From the NCBI RefSeq assembly GCF_002733955.1, contig NZ_NVXQ01000002.1, forward strand, positions 124,001 through 188,000: 64,000 nucleotides of DNA. Direction: 5' to 3'. Under the pieces are notes generated by a model. That model did not search any database. It was not told where the DNA came from and saw only the letters and a list, made by a program, of their open reading frames with translations. Shown here piece by piece: positions 10,265 to 19,161 of the stretch. Every line of letters starts with the position of its first letter. Within the stretch, counting starts at the first letter, position 1. The position numbers and the translations under genes are program-made. This DNA comes from Hoeflea sp. (GTDB taxonomy: Bacteria; Pseudomonadota; Alphaproteobacteria; Rhizobiales; Rhizobiaceae).

Positions 10265-10416
10265 GCGGTCGCGAGCCTTTCGGCACAGAGGATCAATTGG
10301 CGTCAGCACCTGCCTACAGAACTCCCGCGCCGCCGCCAAGGGCGTCCCGCTTGGCGGACCGTTTTCGGCGGTATTTCAGCGGGATAACACTTGGCAGGCG
10401 AGGGGTGATGCTATGG

Positions 10417-10456
10417 TATATAGCTTGCTATATTGAATTGCATAGCAAGCTATATA
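10417..10456. promoter_or_regulatory. Candidate MarR operator: long dyad containing two tandem palindromes
   Basis: TATATAGCTTGCTAT-N10-ATAGCAAGCTATATA, perfect 15-nt arms ending 15 nt before the MarR ATG. Confidence 0.7.
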
Positions 10457-10471
10457 GTGTTAGGATAGGAA

Positions 10472-10912
10472 ATGGTGTTCGACAAATCCCGTTCGGCCGG
10501 CGTCCTGACCGGTGAGATTGCCCGCCTTCATGCAGCCGAGCTGCAGCGCGCGCTTGTGCCGCTTGGCCTGTCACGAGCGCAGTTCGTGGTCCTGTGTGAG
10601 CTTTGGCTTACCGATGGAATGACCCAGCGCGAACTGACCGATCATCTGGGGCTGGAGCAGGCGACCATGGCCAACACGCTCGCACGGATGCAGCGCGACG
10701 GTCTGATCACGCGACGGCCGCATCCCGATGATGGCCGCTCGCAACAGATCTGGTTGACCGGCAAGGCAAGGGAACTTGAAGAGCCGGCCTCACGGGCGGC
10801 GCTCGAGGCCGACAGCCTTGTGGCTGCGGGTCTGCCATCTGCCGAGCGCGAGCTGTTCCTGAGCATGCTGGCGCGGGTTGCCGCAAATCTTCGCCCCGGC
10901 GGAGCGGCGTGA
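10472..10912 (+). CDS. MarR-family transcriptional regulator
   Basis: Winged-helix MarR pattern (SRAQFVVLCELWLTDGMTQRELTDHLGLEQATMANTLARMQRDGLITRRPHPDDGRSQQIWLT). Confidence 0.92.
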   Translation: MVFDKSRSAGVLTGEIARLHAAELQRALVPLGLSRAQFVVLCELWLTDGMTQRELTDHLGLEQATMANTLARMQRDGLITRRPHPDDGRSQQIWLTGKARELEEPASRAALEADSLVAAGLPSAERELFLSMLARVAANLRPGGAA

Positions 10913-11025
10913 TCTGCACAGCCACACGATAGCGCCAGGCAGGGGTTTCCCGCTGGCGGCAAAGCGGATAGGCAGGTCTGAGGCCGTAGGCCTTCCATTT
11001 CTCAAACCGGCCGGGATTCACCCAC

Positions 11026-11925
11026 ATGGACAATATGCGCGGGATCATTCTGATGGTTCTCGGGATGGCGGGATTTGCCGCCGAGGACATGTTCATCAAG
11101 CTCGCATCGGGCAGCCTGCCGGTGGGAGAGATCCTCCTCATTCTCGGGCTGCCCGGCGCGGCTCTGTTTGCGATTATCGCGAAATCGCGCGGTGTGGACC
11201 CGTTCTCCGCCGCCTTCTTTCATCCCGCGGTGATGGTCCGTAATGCCAGTGAAATGATCGGCAGCATCGGCTTTGTCACCGCGCTGGCACTGATCCCGCT
11301 GGCGACCGCGACCACGATCCTGCAGGCCGCACCGCTATTTGTCACCATGGGCGCGGCGCTGATCCTGAGCGAACCTGTCGGCTGGCGGCGCTGGAGCGCA
11401 ATCCTGGTCGGATTTGGCGGCGTGGTGCTGGTGATCCGGCCCGGGCTCGAAGGTTTTGAGCCGAACGTGCTGTGGGCGGTTTTAGGTGTGGTCGCGCTCT
11501 CGGCCCGTGATCTGGCCAGCCGCAAGGTGCCGAAATCGATCCTGTCGCTGCAGCTCGCCGTATGGGGCTTTTTCGCGGTCGGCATCACCGGGCTTTTGAT
11601 GCTGGCGGTGACCGGTGGCGCGAAAATTCCGACCACGGCCGAAACCATCTATCTCACCGGCGCCTTGCTGATCGGCACCTTCGCCTACTGGACCCTGACC
11701 GAGGCCACGCGGGTCGGCGAGATCTCGGTGGTGATGCCGTTTCGCTATTCGCGGCTGTTGTTCTCGATGATCGTCGGCGCGCTGGTGTTCTCCGAGTTTC
11801 CCGACACTTACACCCTGATTGGCGCCAGCATCATCATCGCCACGGGCATTTACACGATCATGCGCGAGCGCAAGCGCCGCCGTCAGGAAGCCACTCTGGC
11901 AAAAGCGGCTTCGGCCGGTTTGTGA
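11026..11925 (+). CDS. DMT-superfamily EamA-type transporter
   Basis: About 10 hydrophobic segments and EamA repeats (LIPLATATTILQAAPLFVTMGAALILSEPVGWRRW...MPFRYSRLLFSMIVGALVFSEFPDTYTLIGASIIIATG). Confidence 0.88.
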   Translation: MDNMRGIILMVLGMAGFAAEDMFIKLASGSLPVGEILLILGLPGAALFAIIAKSRGVDPFSAAFFHPAVMVRNASEMIGSIGFVTALALIPLATATTILQAAPLFVTMGAALILSEPVGWRRWSAILVGFGGVVLVIRPGLEGFEPNVLWAVLGVVALSARDLASRKVPKSILSLQLAVWGFFAVGITGLLMLAVTGGAKIPTTAETIYLTGALLIGTFAYWTLTEATRVGEISVVMPFRYSRLLFSMIVGALVFSEFPDTYTLIGASIIIATGIYTIMRERKRRRQEATLAKAASAGL

Positions 11926-12080
11926 CCGGGACGAAGTTTTATGTGGGAACGGCACTCACCGCGTCTCCCTCCGGCGCGCGCTCAGGTGCAATCATGAGTG
12001 GGTGGGGGGCAAAGAGGACGTTGGAGGGACTGGCGTCCAATGGAACGCGACCGGCGTCAGCGAAGTGACTTCAGTTATGG

Positions 12081-13288
12081 CTAGGTGCGCGCTGCCACAA
12101 TCAATGACACCAGCTGTTCAAACTCGCGGCGCGAGATAAAGCGGTGCTCGGTGCAGTATTCGCTTTCACGCGCCTCCCGCTCACGGCATGCCAGCAGCAG
12201 CTGCAGCAGGGCTGCCTCACCGGTCATGCCCTCTTCCGCGATCAAAGGAAGATAGCGCGTCAGGAACTCGGTCGTGTCGGATTGATGGACAATCACCGTG
12301 TCCCATTCGGGGATCACCATTAGCGCCTGATTTCCCAGGCCCCATGCCCAGAATGTGCCTTCCGGCAGGCCGCTCTCGGGGGCAGGGATCCACCACAGAT
12401 ACCCATGCCGCCATCTCAAGCCATCAATGCTCGTTTCGCTAGAGTCTGTGGTGATGCGGCTTGTCCAGTCTTCCGGCAAAATCCTACCATCCGCGCGGCC
12501 CTCATCGAGGAAGAGTTGTCCAATCCGGGCGAGATCACGGGCTGACATTTCAAACATTGCAGCCCTGTGTTCAGACACGCTGGCATCGGCGATATAGGAG
12601 ACGTCAGATCGGCTGAAATCCTGCAGCCCGATCGGCTTCGCAATCGCGATATCGAAAGCATCGGCGATCCCGGTTGCTGTCTGTGCCTCAAAGACCGTCG
12701 TCAGGGCATTGTAGTCCCAATTGTTGTAGGCCCAGAGTGTCCCCGGCTCGTTGTCTTCAAGCCCCAGACGTCTGTCGATCTCTGCCTGCAAACCGCCCGA
12801 CGCTCTGCGGCGGGGTGATTGATGCCTGATGTGCTCTTGAGCAAATGCAGAACGGTTGCCTGACGTTGCAGGGCACTGAGCGGCATCGGAGCGTCGTTGA
12901 TGCCAAGCTCCAGAAGCGTCGCATCAAGACGCAAGCGATTTTCGGCGGATCCCAGCTGCTGACCAATCAGCGTACTGAGCAGCGATTTCCGGATTGAGTG
13001 GACATTGTAAGTCTTTGACAGGTCACCGAAACTGCCGACAATCCGGCCATCCGTGACAATCATCAGCGAATCCGTGCTGAGCCCAGCGGCATGGGCGAAA
13101 ACCGCATCCAGCCCCTGTGCAGTCCAGCCGAGATCTGTCGCCTCTGCTTGATCGAGCCGGGAGACATCGAGCGTCCGGGCCGGCGGGATCTGGCGGGAGA
13201 GCCCGCGCTCGCCGGTGGCGATGAGGTAGCTGATCGCGGCGCCGGCGACAATCAAGCTAACCAGCGAGACTCTCGCCCAGCACCTCAT
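12081..13288 (-). pseudogene. Beta-lactamase-family serine hydrolase, apparent frameshift near 12804
   Basis: N-terminal part (12701..13288) carries SIRK (SxxK); C-terminal part (12081..12791) in another frame carries AYNNWDYNAL (YxN). Reading ...HPAAE|(A)SGGLQAEIDRRLG requires one extra base. Confidence 0.75.
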
Positions 13289-13914
13289 CGTTCGATGTCC
13301 TCCATATCCGTGTCGTTGTCCGCATTTGGGCCGGTGGCCGGCACAACATTACGCTGGTTGGGACGCAACAGACGGTAGTGATGCCGCCCGTAGCGCAACA
13401 GCTGGCTCATGCCGCGCTTGAGCCCGAGCACGATGACAATACCCCCGCCGACAGAAGCGGCCAGCAGAGCGATGCTGCGCAACACCAGATAGGCCACCGA
13501 TCCTTCAGCCGGATCAGTGCTGCCAGATATAAGGTCCAGAAGCGTTCCAATGCCGATCACGCCGAAGAGCGACAAGACGAAGAACAGAATCAGGATGACG
13601 GCTCCTAGCGCGATGACGCCTGGCACCAGGATCACGACGTCAATGGCTGCCAGTCCGCCAAGCGCCAGCGCCGCGTTCCAGAAACTGCCGGGACTATGGC
13701 GATCCTCCCACTGGCGGAAACCCATTTCGGCACGCAGTTCCCTGGCCAGGCGCCGGGGGTCTCCATGCGCGGCCAGCACATCGTCAAGGCTCCTGCCAGC
13801 GGATTCGGCCTCGTCGAAATAGGACTGATAATCCGCAGTGATGTCGTCAATGTCGTGTGCCGGAATGCCTGCCAATCCCTGCCGAAGCTCCCGAATAAAC
13901 TGTTCCTGGTTCAT
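13285..13914 (-). CDS. HAAS domain (DUF1700-like) membrane protein
   Basis: MNQEQFIRELRQGLAGIPAHDIDDITADYQSYFDEAESAGRSLDDVLAAHGDPRRLARELRAE followed by TM segments; directly downstream of PadR. Confidence 0.82.
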   Translation of the reverse strand: MNQEQFIRELRQGLAGIPAHDIDDITADYQSYFDEAESAGRSLDDVLAAHGDPRRLARELRAEMGFRQWEDRHSPGSFWNAALALGGLAAIDVVILVPGVIALGAVILILFFVLSLFGVIGIGTLLDLISGSTDPAEGSVAYLVLRSIALLAASVGGGIVIVLGLKRGMSQLLRYGRHHYRLLRPNQRNVVPATGPNADNDTDMEDIER

Positions 13915-14255
13915 TGGCTGTCTCCCACTATCCCGTTGACGGCCGTCATGAAGTTTGTCCACTCGCTTCGTTGCTTTTCAAACCTTCGCCGGCCGGCGTG
14001 TGTCAGCGTGTAGTATTTCCGGGACGGACCAGTGCTGGTCTCGGCCAGCCGGAACTGAACCAGGCCCTCCTTTTGCATCCGCCGCATGAGTGGATAAATA
14101 GTGCTTTCCCCCATGCCTACGGCCTCGGCGAGGGTGCTCGATATCTCGTAGGCGTAGCTTTCCTTTCGCGACAGTAGGGCCAGAACGCACAATTCCAACG
14201 CTCCTTTTTTGAGCTGGACCTGGATGGAGTCGGAACCGGTGGTACTGTCGTTCAT
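13911..14255 (-). CDS. PadR-family transcriptional regulator
   Basis: LKKGALELCVLALLSRKESYAYEISSTLAEAVGMGESTIYPLMRRMQKEGLVQF...RKYYTLTHAGRRR is canonical PadR. Confidence 0.94.
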   Translation of the reverse strand: MNDSTTGSDSIQVQLKKGALELCVLALLSRKESYAYEISSTLAEAVGMGESTIYPLMRRMQKEGLVQFRLAETSTGPSRKYYTLTHAGRRRFEKQRSEWTNFMTAVNGIVGDSQ

Positions 14256-14271
14256 GGCGAGCAAGTTAATA

Positions 14272-14295
14272 CAAGGTACCTTGCATTACAAGGTA
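14272..14295. promoter_or_regulatory. Candidate PadR operator
   Basis: CAAGGTACCTTG palindrome overlapping TACCTTG-CATTA-CAAGGTA, just upstream of the padR start. Confidence 0.65.
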
Positions 14296-14548
14296 AGTTG
14301 GTTTCAGACTATCCGATGGACGTCGGCATGGCGGTTACGATCGTCTCCGCCGGATGTGTTGAAGCAGGTTCTTTGACGTCGGGAACGGCCCCGGTCACGC
14401 TGTCGTTGCGCGAATTGGGATGGCGCAAGGTGCGGGCAAAAAAGTGTGCACGCACACGTGTCCTCTCAGCAGGCCTCCGGCCGAAGCCTGCTTTGACCGG
14501 GCAATATTGGCCGGGCAGGGGACGCCCCCCTTTGTCCGGGCCCAGGCG

Positions 14549-16033
14549 TTAATACCCGTAACGGGCTTCCAGGTGAGCGATGAAATAGGCCGGGTTGAGC
14601 CCTTCGCCGGTGGCCTGGCGCAGGATGTCCGGGGTCGAGGCGGTGGAGGCTATTGACCAGATGTTGTCGCGGCGCCAGGCGTTGACGGCATCGAAATCGC
14701 CCGCGGCAATCTGCGTGTCGACATCCGGATTGATCTTGACGATTGCAGCCCATTGCTGGGCCGCCATCAGCGCCCCCAGCGTGTAGGAGGGGAAATAGCC
14801 AAACGCGCCCGATGGCCAGTGGACATCCTGCATCGGCCCGTTCTTCGGATCATCCAGGGTCGAGATCCCGAGCGACGCTTGCATTTTGGCGTCCCAGGCT
14901 TCGGGAAGATCCTTCACCTCGATCTTGCCCGAGAGCAGGTCCTGCTCCAGCTCGTAGCGCAGGATCACGTGCAGCGGGTAGGTGACTTCATCGGCATCGA
15001 CCCGGATCTTGCCGCGCTGGATCAGATGCACATGCGGCAACAGATCCTCCATGGTCCAGTTTTCCTGCAAATGCTGGTCGACCAGCGGCAGCGCAAAGTT
15101 CCAGAACGCCGGGTTGCGGCCGATCTGTTTTTCGACAAACAGGCTCTGGCTTTCGTGAATCGACATGCCGCGCGCCTTGCCCGATGGCCAGTGCGCCCAT
15201 TGCTTGGGAAGGTTCTGCTCATAAAGCCCGTGACCGGTCTCGTGCAGGATCCCCATCAGCGCGGAGAGAAACTCGTCGGTGCGGTAGCGCGTGGTCATGC
15301 GCACATCGCTCGGCACGCCGCCGCAGAACGGATGGTCGGATATCGACAGGCTGCCATGGTTCATGTCGAAACCGACGGCCTTCATCATCGCGATACCGAG
15401 CGCCTTCTGCCGTTCCACCGGGTAATCGCCCGACAGTGCTTTCAGCGGACGTCTGGCATGGCGCTGTTGCTGCGCCTCGAGCGCCCTGGGCAGAAATTCG
15501 ACCAGGAAGGTCTTCAGCTCCTCAAATACCGGTGTGATGCTGGCCGTTCGGTTGCCTGGATCGAACTGCTCCATCAGCGCGTCATAGGGGGCGAGACCGA
15601 GCACATCAGCCCGCAGGGAGGCTTCCTCGCGGGTCATCTCCACAACCTCTTGCAAGGCCGGCTCAAACGCCTTCCAGTCGCCCTTGGGCCGCGCGGCGCG
15701 CCACAATTGCTCCGAACGCATGCTGGTCCGCATCTTGCGCTCGACAAAGTCCGAGGGCAGGCAGGTCATGTTGACATAGCTGCGCTCGAGCTCTGCAACA
15801 GCGATTTCCTGTTCCATTTCAAGCGTTTCGGCCTTGGCGACCTCGATCCAGTCCGCCACTTCCGGCGCGGTGGCCAGGCGGTGATGCATCCCGGAAAGCG
15901 ACGCCATCGCCTCGGCCCGCTGCTCGCCGCCGCCGGGCGCCATGTTGGTGGCTTCATCGGTTCCAAGGATGGCAAGCGCGTGTTCAAGCGCCCCCAGCGA
16001 ACGGCAATGGGCATCGAGCTTGGCATAGGACAT
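14549..16033 (-). CDS. Carboxypeptidase Taq (M32 metallopeptidase)
   Basis: HETGHGLYEQNLP (HExxH-like HETGH), IHESQSLFVEKQIGR motifs of M32. Confidence 0.94.
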   Translation of the reverse strand: MSYAKLDAHCRSLGALEHALAILGTDEATNMAPGGGEQRAEAMASLSGMHHRLATAPEVADWIEVAKAETLEMEQEIAVAELERSYVNMTCLPSDFVERKMRTSMRSEQLWRAARPKGDWKAFEPALQEVVEMTREEASLRADVLGLAPYDALMEQFDPGNRTASITPVFEELKTFLVEFLPRALEAQQQRHARRPLKALSGDYPVERQKALGIAMMKAVGFDMNHGSLSISDHPFCGGVPSDVRMTTRYRTDEFLSALMGILHETGHGLYEQNLPKQWAHWPSGKARGMSIHESQSLFVEKQIGRNPAFWNFALPLVDQHLQENWTMEDLLPHVHLIQRGKIRVDADEVTYPLHVILRYELEQDLLSGKIEVKDLPEAWDAKMQASLGISTLDDPKNGPMQDVHWPSGAFGYFPSYTLGALMAAQQWAAIVKINPDVDTQIAAGDFDAVNAWRRDNIWSIASTASTPDILRQATGEGLNPAYFIAHLEARYGY

Positions 16034-16302
16034 GGCGGCAATCTCCGGTGAATGAGTGTTGGCCTTCGGATAGGCCAAGCCTCTGGCATCTGCAAGGCCG
16101 CGCCCAACGCGTCATGCCAGCTTTGGTTCCGGTCGGAGCCCCTTGCGGCGCCGGGGCTGGAGCAGGGCACGGCACACGGTACTTGCATAGCGGCAAAACA
16201 CCCATTTTTATGCACACAAACTGTATTATCGCCATGTTTCGACAGTTTCGAGCAAGGCTGCAGCCCGATTGTCAGAATCATTTTATTAGGAGCCATAAAG
16301 GC

Positions 16303-17238
16303 ATGAATATCGAAGGCGTCAGCTATTCGCATATTCGGACTGTCGGGCGCGCGGGATCTACCAAGGAATCCGTGCCGACGATTCATGCCTATGCCATCCA
16401 GTCGTATCAGGAACTGGGGCCTGAAGGGCCGGTCGATCGGACCGGAACCTATGATTTTTCAGGAAAAATTACACCAACAGTCCACGATTTCACGGTTGCG
16501 GCGCCGAACGGCTTTGAAATCTACATGCCGGTTCGACCGGGCTTTGCCGCCAACAACCTGGCCGTCGCGATCACCGATCCGACCGCCGAGCCATTTTCAT
16601 CCGGCAAGACCAAGTCCGAAATTGTTGACGCGGCCCGCAAGGCCATCGACGCGCGCCACATCAAGATGGCCGACAGCGGTCAGCCATTCCGGCCCAAGAG
16701 CAACGAGGCCGTGGACTGGTACACGGTCTTCGGCGATCTGGACCGACGTGCCTTGAACGCCGTGAGAACCGATGAAACCGGCTTTTTCTCGAGCGAGGAG
16801 AAAGAGATCGCGCAATCGATCATGGTCCAGCAGCAATCTCTCGCCATGGGCCTTTATCACGGGCCGACCCGGCTCGCCGGGACTTTTGCCGGAAAGGACG
16901 GCATCGATCCGTCCAACCACATGGCCGTTGGCAAGGCCGGGGCTTTGTGGCTCGACCAGGTCAGCCTCGAGGAAAAGACGACATCGTCGGAATGGATGGA
17001 GCAGCGCGCCGCCGCCCAGTATCTCTATGAGAGCGGCGCCGAGCAATCCGGCGTCAAACCGGAAGATCTGTCATCAGGCTTCAATTTCGTCGACATGCTG
17101 CTCCAGGCCTATCGCGAGCTGGAACAGCTGGGCGAGGGCCATGAGCTGAATTATCTGCCGGCTTATCAGAAGGCCTGGCAGATGTTTGTCGACCAGGTTC
17201 CGGCCGAGCAGTCGACGTCGACGACGTTGTTTTTCTAA
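16303..17238 (+). CDS. Hypothetical protein, 311 aa
   Basis: In-frame ATG at 16303 (MNIEGVSYSHIRTVGRAGSTKESVPT...STSTTLFF*), uninterrupted ORF; no family recognised. Confidence 0.7.
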   Translation: MNIEGVSYSHIRTVGRAGSTKESVPTIHAYAIQSYQELGPEGPVDRTGTYDFSGKITPTVHDFTVAAPNGFEIYMPVRPGFAANNLAVAITDPTAEPFSSGKTKSEIVDAARKAIDARHIKMADSGQPFRPKSNEAVDWYTVFGDLDRRALNAVRTDETGFFSSEEKEIAQSIMVQQQSLAMGLYHGPTRLAGTFAGKDGIDPSNHMAVGKAGALWLDQVSLEEKTTSSEWMEQRAAAQYLYESGAEQSGVKPEDLSSGFNFVDMLLQAYRELEQLGEGHELNYLPAYQKAWQMFVDQVPAEQSTSTTLFF

Positions 17239-17516
17239 ACACCTCACGCCGCGTCCAGGTCCACAAATCAAGATCGCATAAGATGGATTATGGAACTTAT
17301 AGCATTGCAAACCCGCAATTGTATGCGGCCGAGGCAGCCAGATGAATCAAGGCGTTGGCGCCAGTTCCTGCTCTTTTTTGTAAGCGCACCGTGGTAGCCG
17401 CAACAATCCTGCGGCGCCGATTGCCTCTGACGCGTGAAACCTGAAACCGAATCTGGTCTAGTCGTGACATTGGGATGGACGCGGCACCGGATGGTGGTGA
17501 GCGAGCGAGGAATGAC

Positions 17517-18608
17517 ATGCTGGAAGGTCTTCGGGTCATTGAAATTGAAGGACTTGGGCCGGCGCCGTTCGCGTCGATGATGCTGGCCGATCTCGGCGCC
17601 GACGTTATCGTGGTTCACCGCAGGAACGGCGCTCAGGCGCCAGGCATGCCGGAACGATCGCTGCTCGATCGCGGCAAACGCTCGATTGAGCTGGATCTGA
17701 AATCTGCCGTTGACGTCGCCGTGCTGAAAGATCTGGTACGCCGTTCGGAAGCGCTGGTGGAAGGATTTCGGCCCGGCGTGATGGAGCGTCTCGGCCTCGG
17801 GCCGGATGATCTCGGAGTTATCAACCCGGACCTGGTCTATGGCCGCATGACCGGCTGGGGTCAGACCGGACCTCGGGCGCAGACCGCAGGCCATGATCTC
17901 AATTATATCTCGTTGTCGGGCGCTGCCTGGTATGCCAGCAATCAGGGTGAAGCGCCGTTCACGCCGCCCACGCTGGTTGGAGATATCGGCGGCGGCGCGC
18001 TCTACCTGGTGGCAGGTGTTCTGGCCGGTGTCATGGCGGCGCGCGCAGGCCGTGGCGGCACGGTGGTGGACGCGGCCATTGTCGACGGCTCGGCCCATAT
18101 GATGAACCTGCTGATGGCCCTGGCGCAGACCGGCGGGCTCTCGATGACACGCGGCCAGAGCCTGCTTGACGGTCCGCACTGGAGCCGCTGCTACGTCTGC
18201 GCGGATGGTGGTTACATCTCGGTGCAATGCCTTGAACCCAAATTCTATGCCGCGTTTCTGGCAATCCTGGGTTTGGCTGACGATGCTGATTTCAAACCGC
18301 AATTTGATGCCGCCCAATGGCCGCGACAGACTGCGCTACTGGCCGGAATCTTCGCCAGCCAACCGCGGCACCACTGGGAGAAACTGTTTGCCGGGTCCGA
18401 CGCATGCGTAGCCCCTGCCCTTGACCCGCTGCAATCGGCCAGCGATCCCCACATGGCAGCGCGCGGTGTCTGGCTTCAGACCGATGGCGTGCTCCAGGCC
18501 GCACCTGCGCCACGGTTTTCAACCGAACCGGACAACGCCGCAAGCCGCGCTGTCCCGGCGCGTGGCGAGCACTCGCAGTCCATACTCGAATGGCTGGCGA
18601 GCGATTGA
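17517..18608 (+). CDS. CaiB/BaiF-family CoA transferase (alpha-methylacyl-CoA racemase-like)
   Basis: MLEGLRVIEIEGLGPAPFASMMLADLGADVIVVHR...RGKRSIELDLK...VEGFRPGVMERLGLGPDDL. Confidence 0.92.
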   Translation: MLEGLRVIEIEGLGPAPFASMMLADLGADVIVVHRRNGAQAPGMPERSLLDRGKRSIELDLKSAVDVAVLKDLVRRSEALVEGFRPGVMERLGLGPDDLGVINPDLVYGRMTGWGQTGPRAQTAGHDLNYISLSGAAWYASNQGEAPFTPPTLVGDIGGGALYLVAGVLAGVMAARAGRGGTVVDAAIVDGSAHMMNLLMALAQTGGLSMTRGQSLLDGPHWSRCYVCADGGYISVQCLEPKFYAAFLAILGLADDADFKPQFDAAQWPRQTALLAGIFASQPRHHWEKLFAGSDACVAPALDPLQSASDPHMAARGVWLQTDGVLQAAPAPRFSTEPDNAASRAVPARGEHSQSILEWLASD

Positions 18609-18612
18609 CGGA

Positions 18613-19158
18613 TTAGGGTTCAGAGCAGGGTTCAGAGCCTGTGTTTGCTGCTCGCACATCGATCATGTCAGCCCCGATGGCTGCAGCCAGCGCCTGCGGA
18701 TCGACACTGAAGACGCTGTCGGGGCGGCCAGCGGCGGCCCAGACTTCGCCGTGCTCCAGCAGCGTCCGGTCCATATAGACCGCAATCGGGTTGAGATGCC
18801 CGATCGGGGCCACGCCGCCGATGGCAAAACCGGTCTCGTCGCGGACCCGGCGCACCTCGCAGCGGGTGAATATCAGATCGTAAACATCTGAAATATAATC
18901 CATATCCGCGTTATGCGCGCCTGAGACCAGCATCAGATTGAGCTGCTTGGTGGCGGCGTTTTCGAAGACCAGCGATTTTACGATCTGCCCGACATCACAG
19001 CCGACTGCATCCGCGGCTTCCTGCGCGGTGCGCGTGGACTGAGCCATTTTCAGGATCCGGATCTTCAGCCCTGAGGCCGCTGCGGCCTGCGCCACCCGGG
19101 CCATGCTTGAGCCCGCGGGTATCAGGTCGGGTGTCATTTCCGTGGCGGTTTCGCTCAT
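18613..19158 (-). CDS. YbaK/EbsC-family aminoacyl-tRNA deacylase-like protein
   Basis: TRTAQEAADAVGCDVGQIVKSLVFEN...FAIGGVAPIGHLNPIAVYMDRTLLEHGEVWAAAGRPDSVFSVDPQAL. Confidence 0.9.
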   Translation of the reverse strand: MSETATEMTPDLIPAGSSMARVAQAAAASGLKIRILKMAQSTRTAQEAADAVGCDVGQIVKSLVFENAATKQLNLMLVSGAHNADMDYISDVYDLIFTRCEVRRVRDETGFAIGGVAPIGHLNPIAVYMDRTLLEHGEVWAAAGRPDSVFSVDPQALAAAIGADMIDVRAANTGSEPCSEP

Positions 19159-19161
19159 GGC

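Noticed and set aside
14753-16051. 432-aa plus-strand ORF opposite the M32 carboxypeptidase
   Set aside because: Shadow ORF; the opposite strand has clear M32 motifs.
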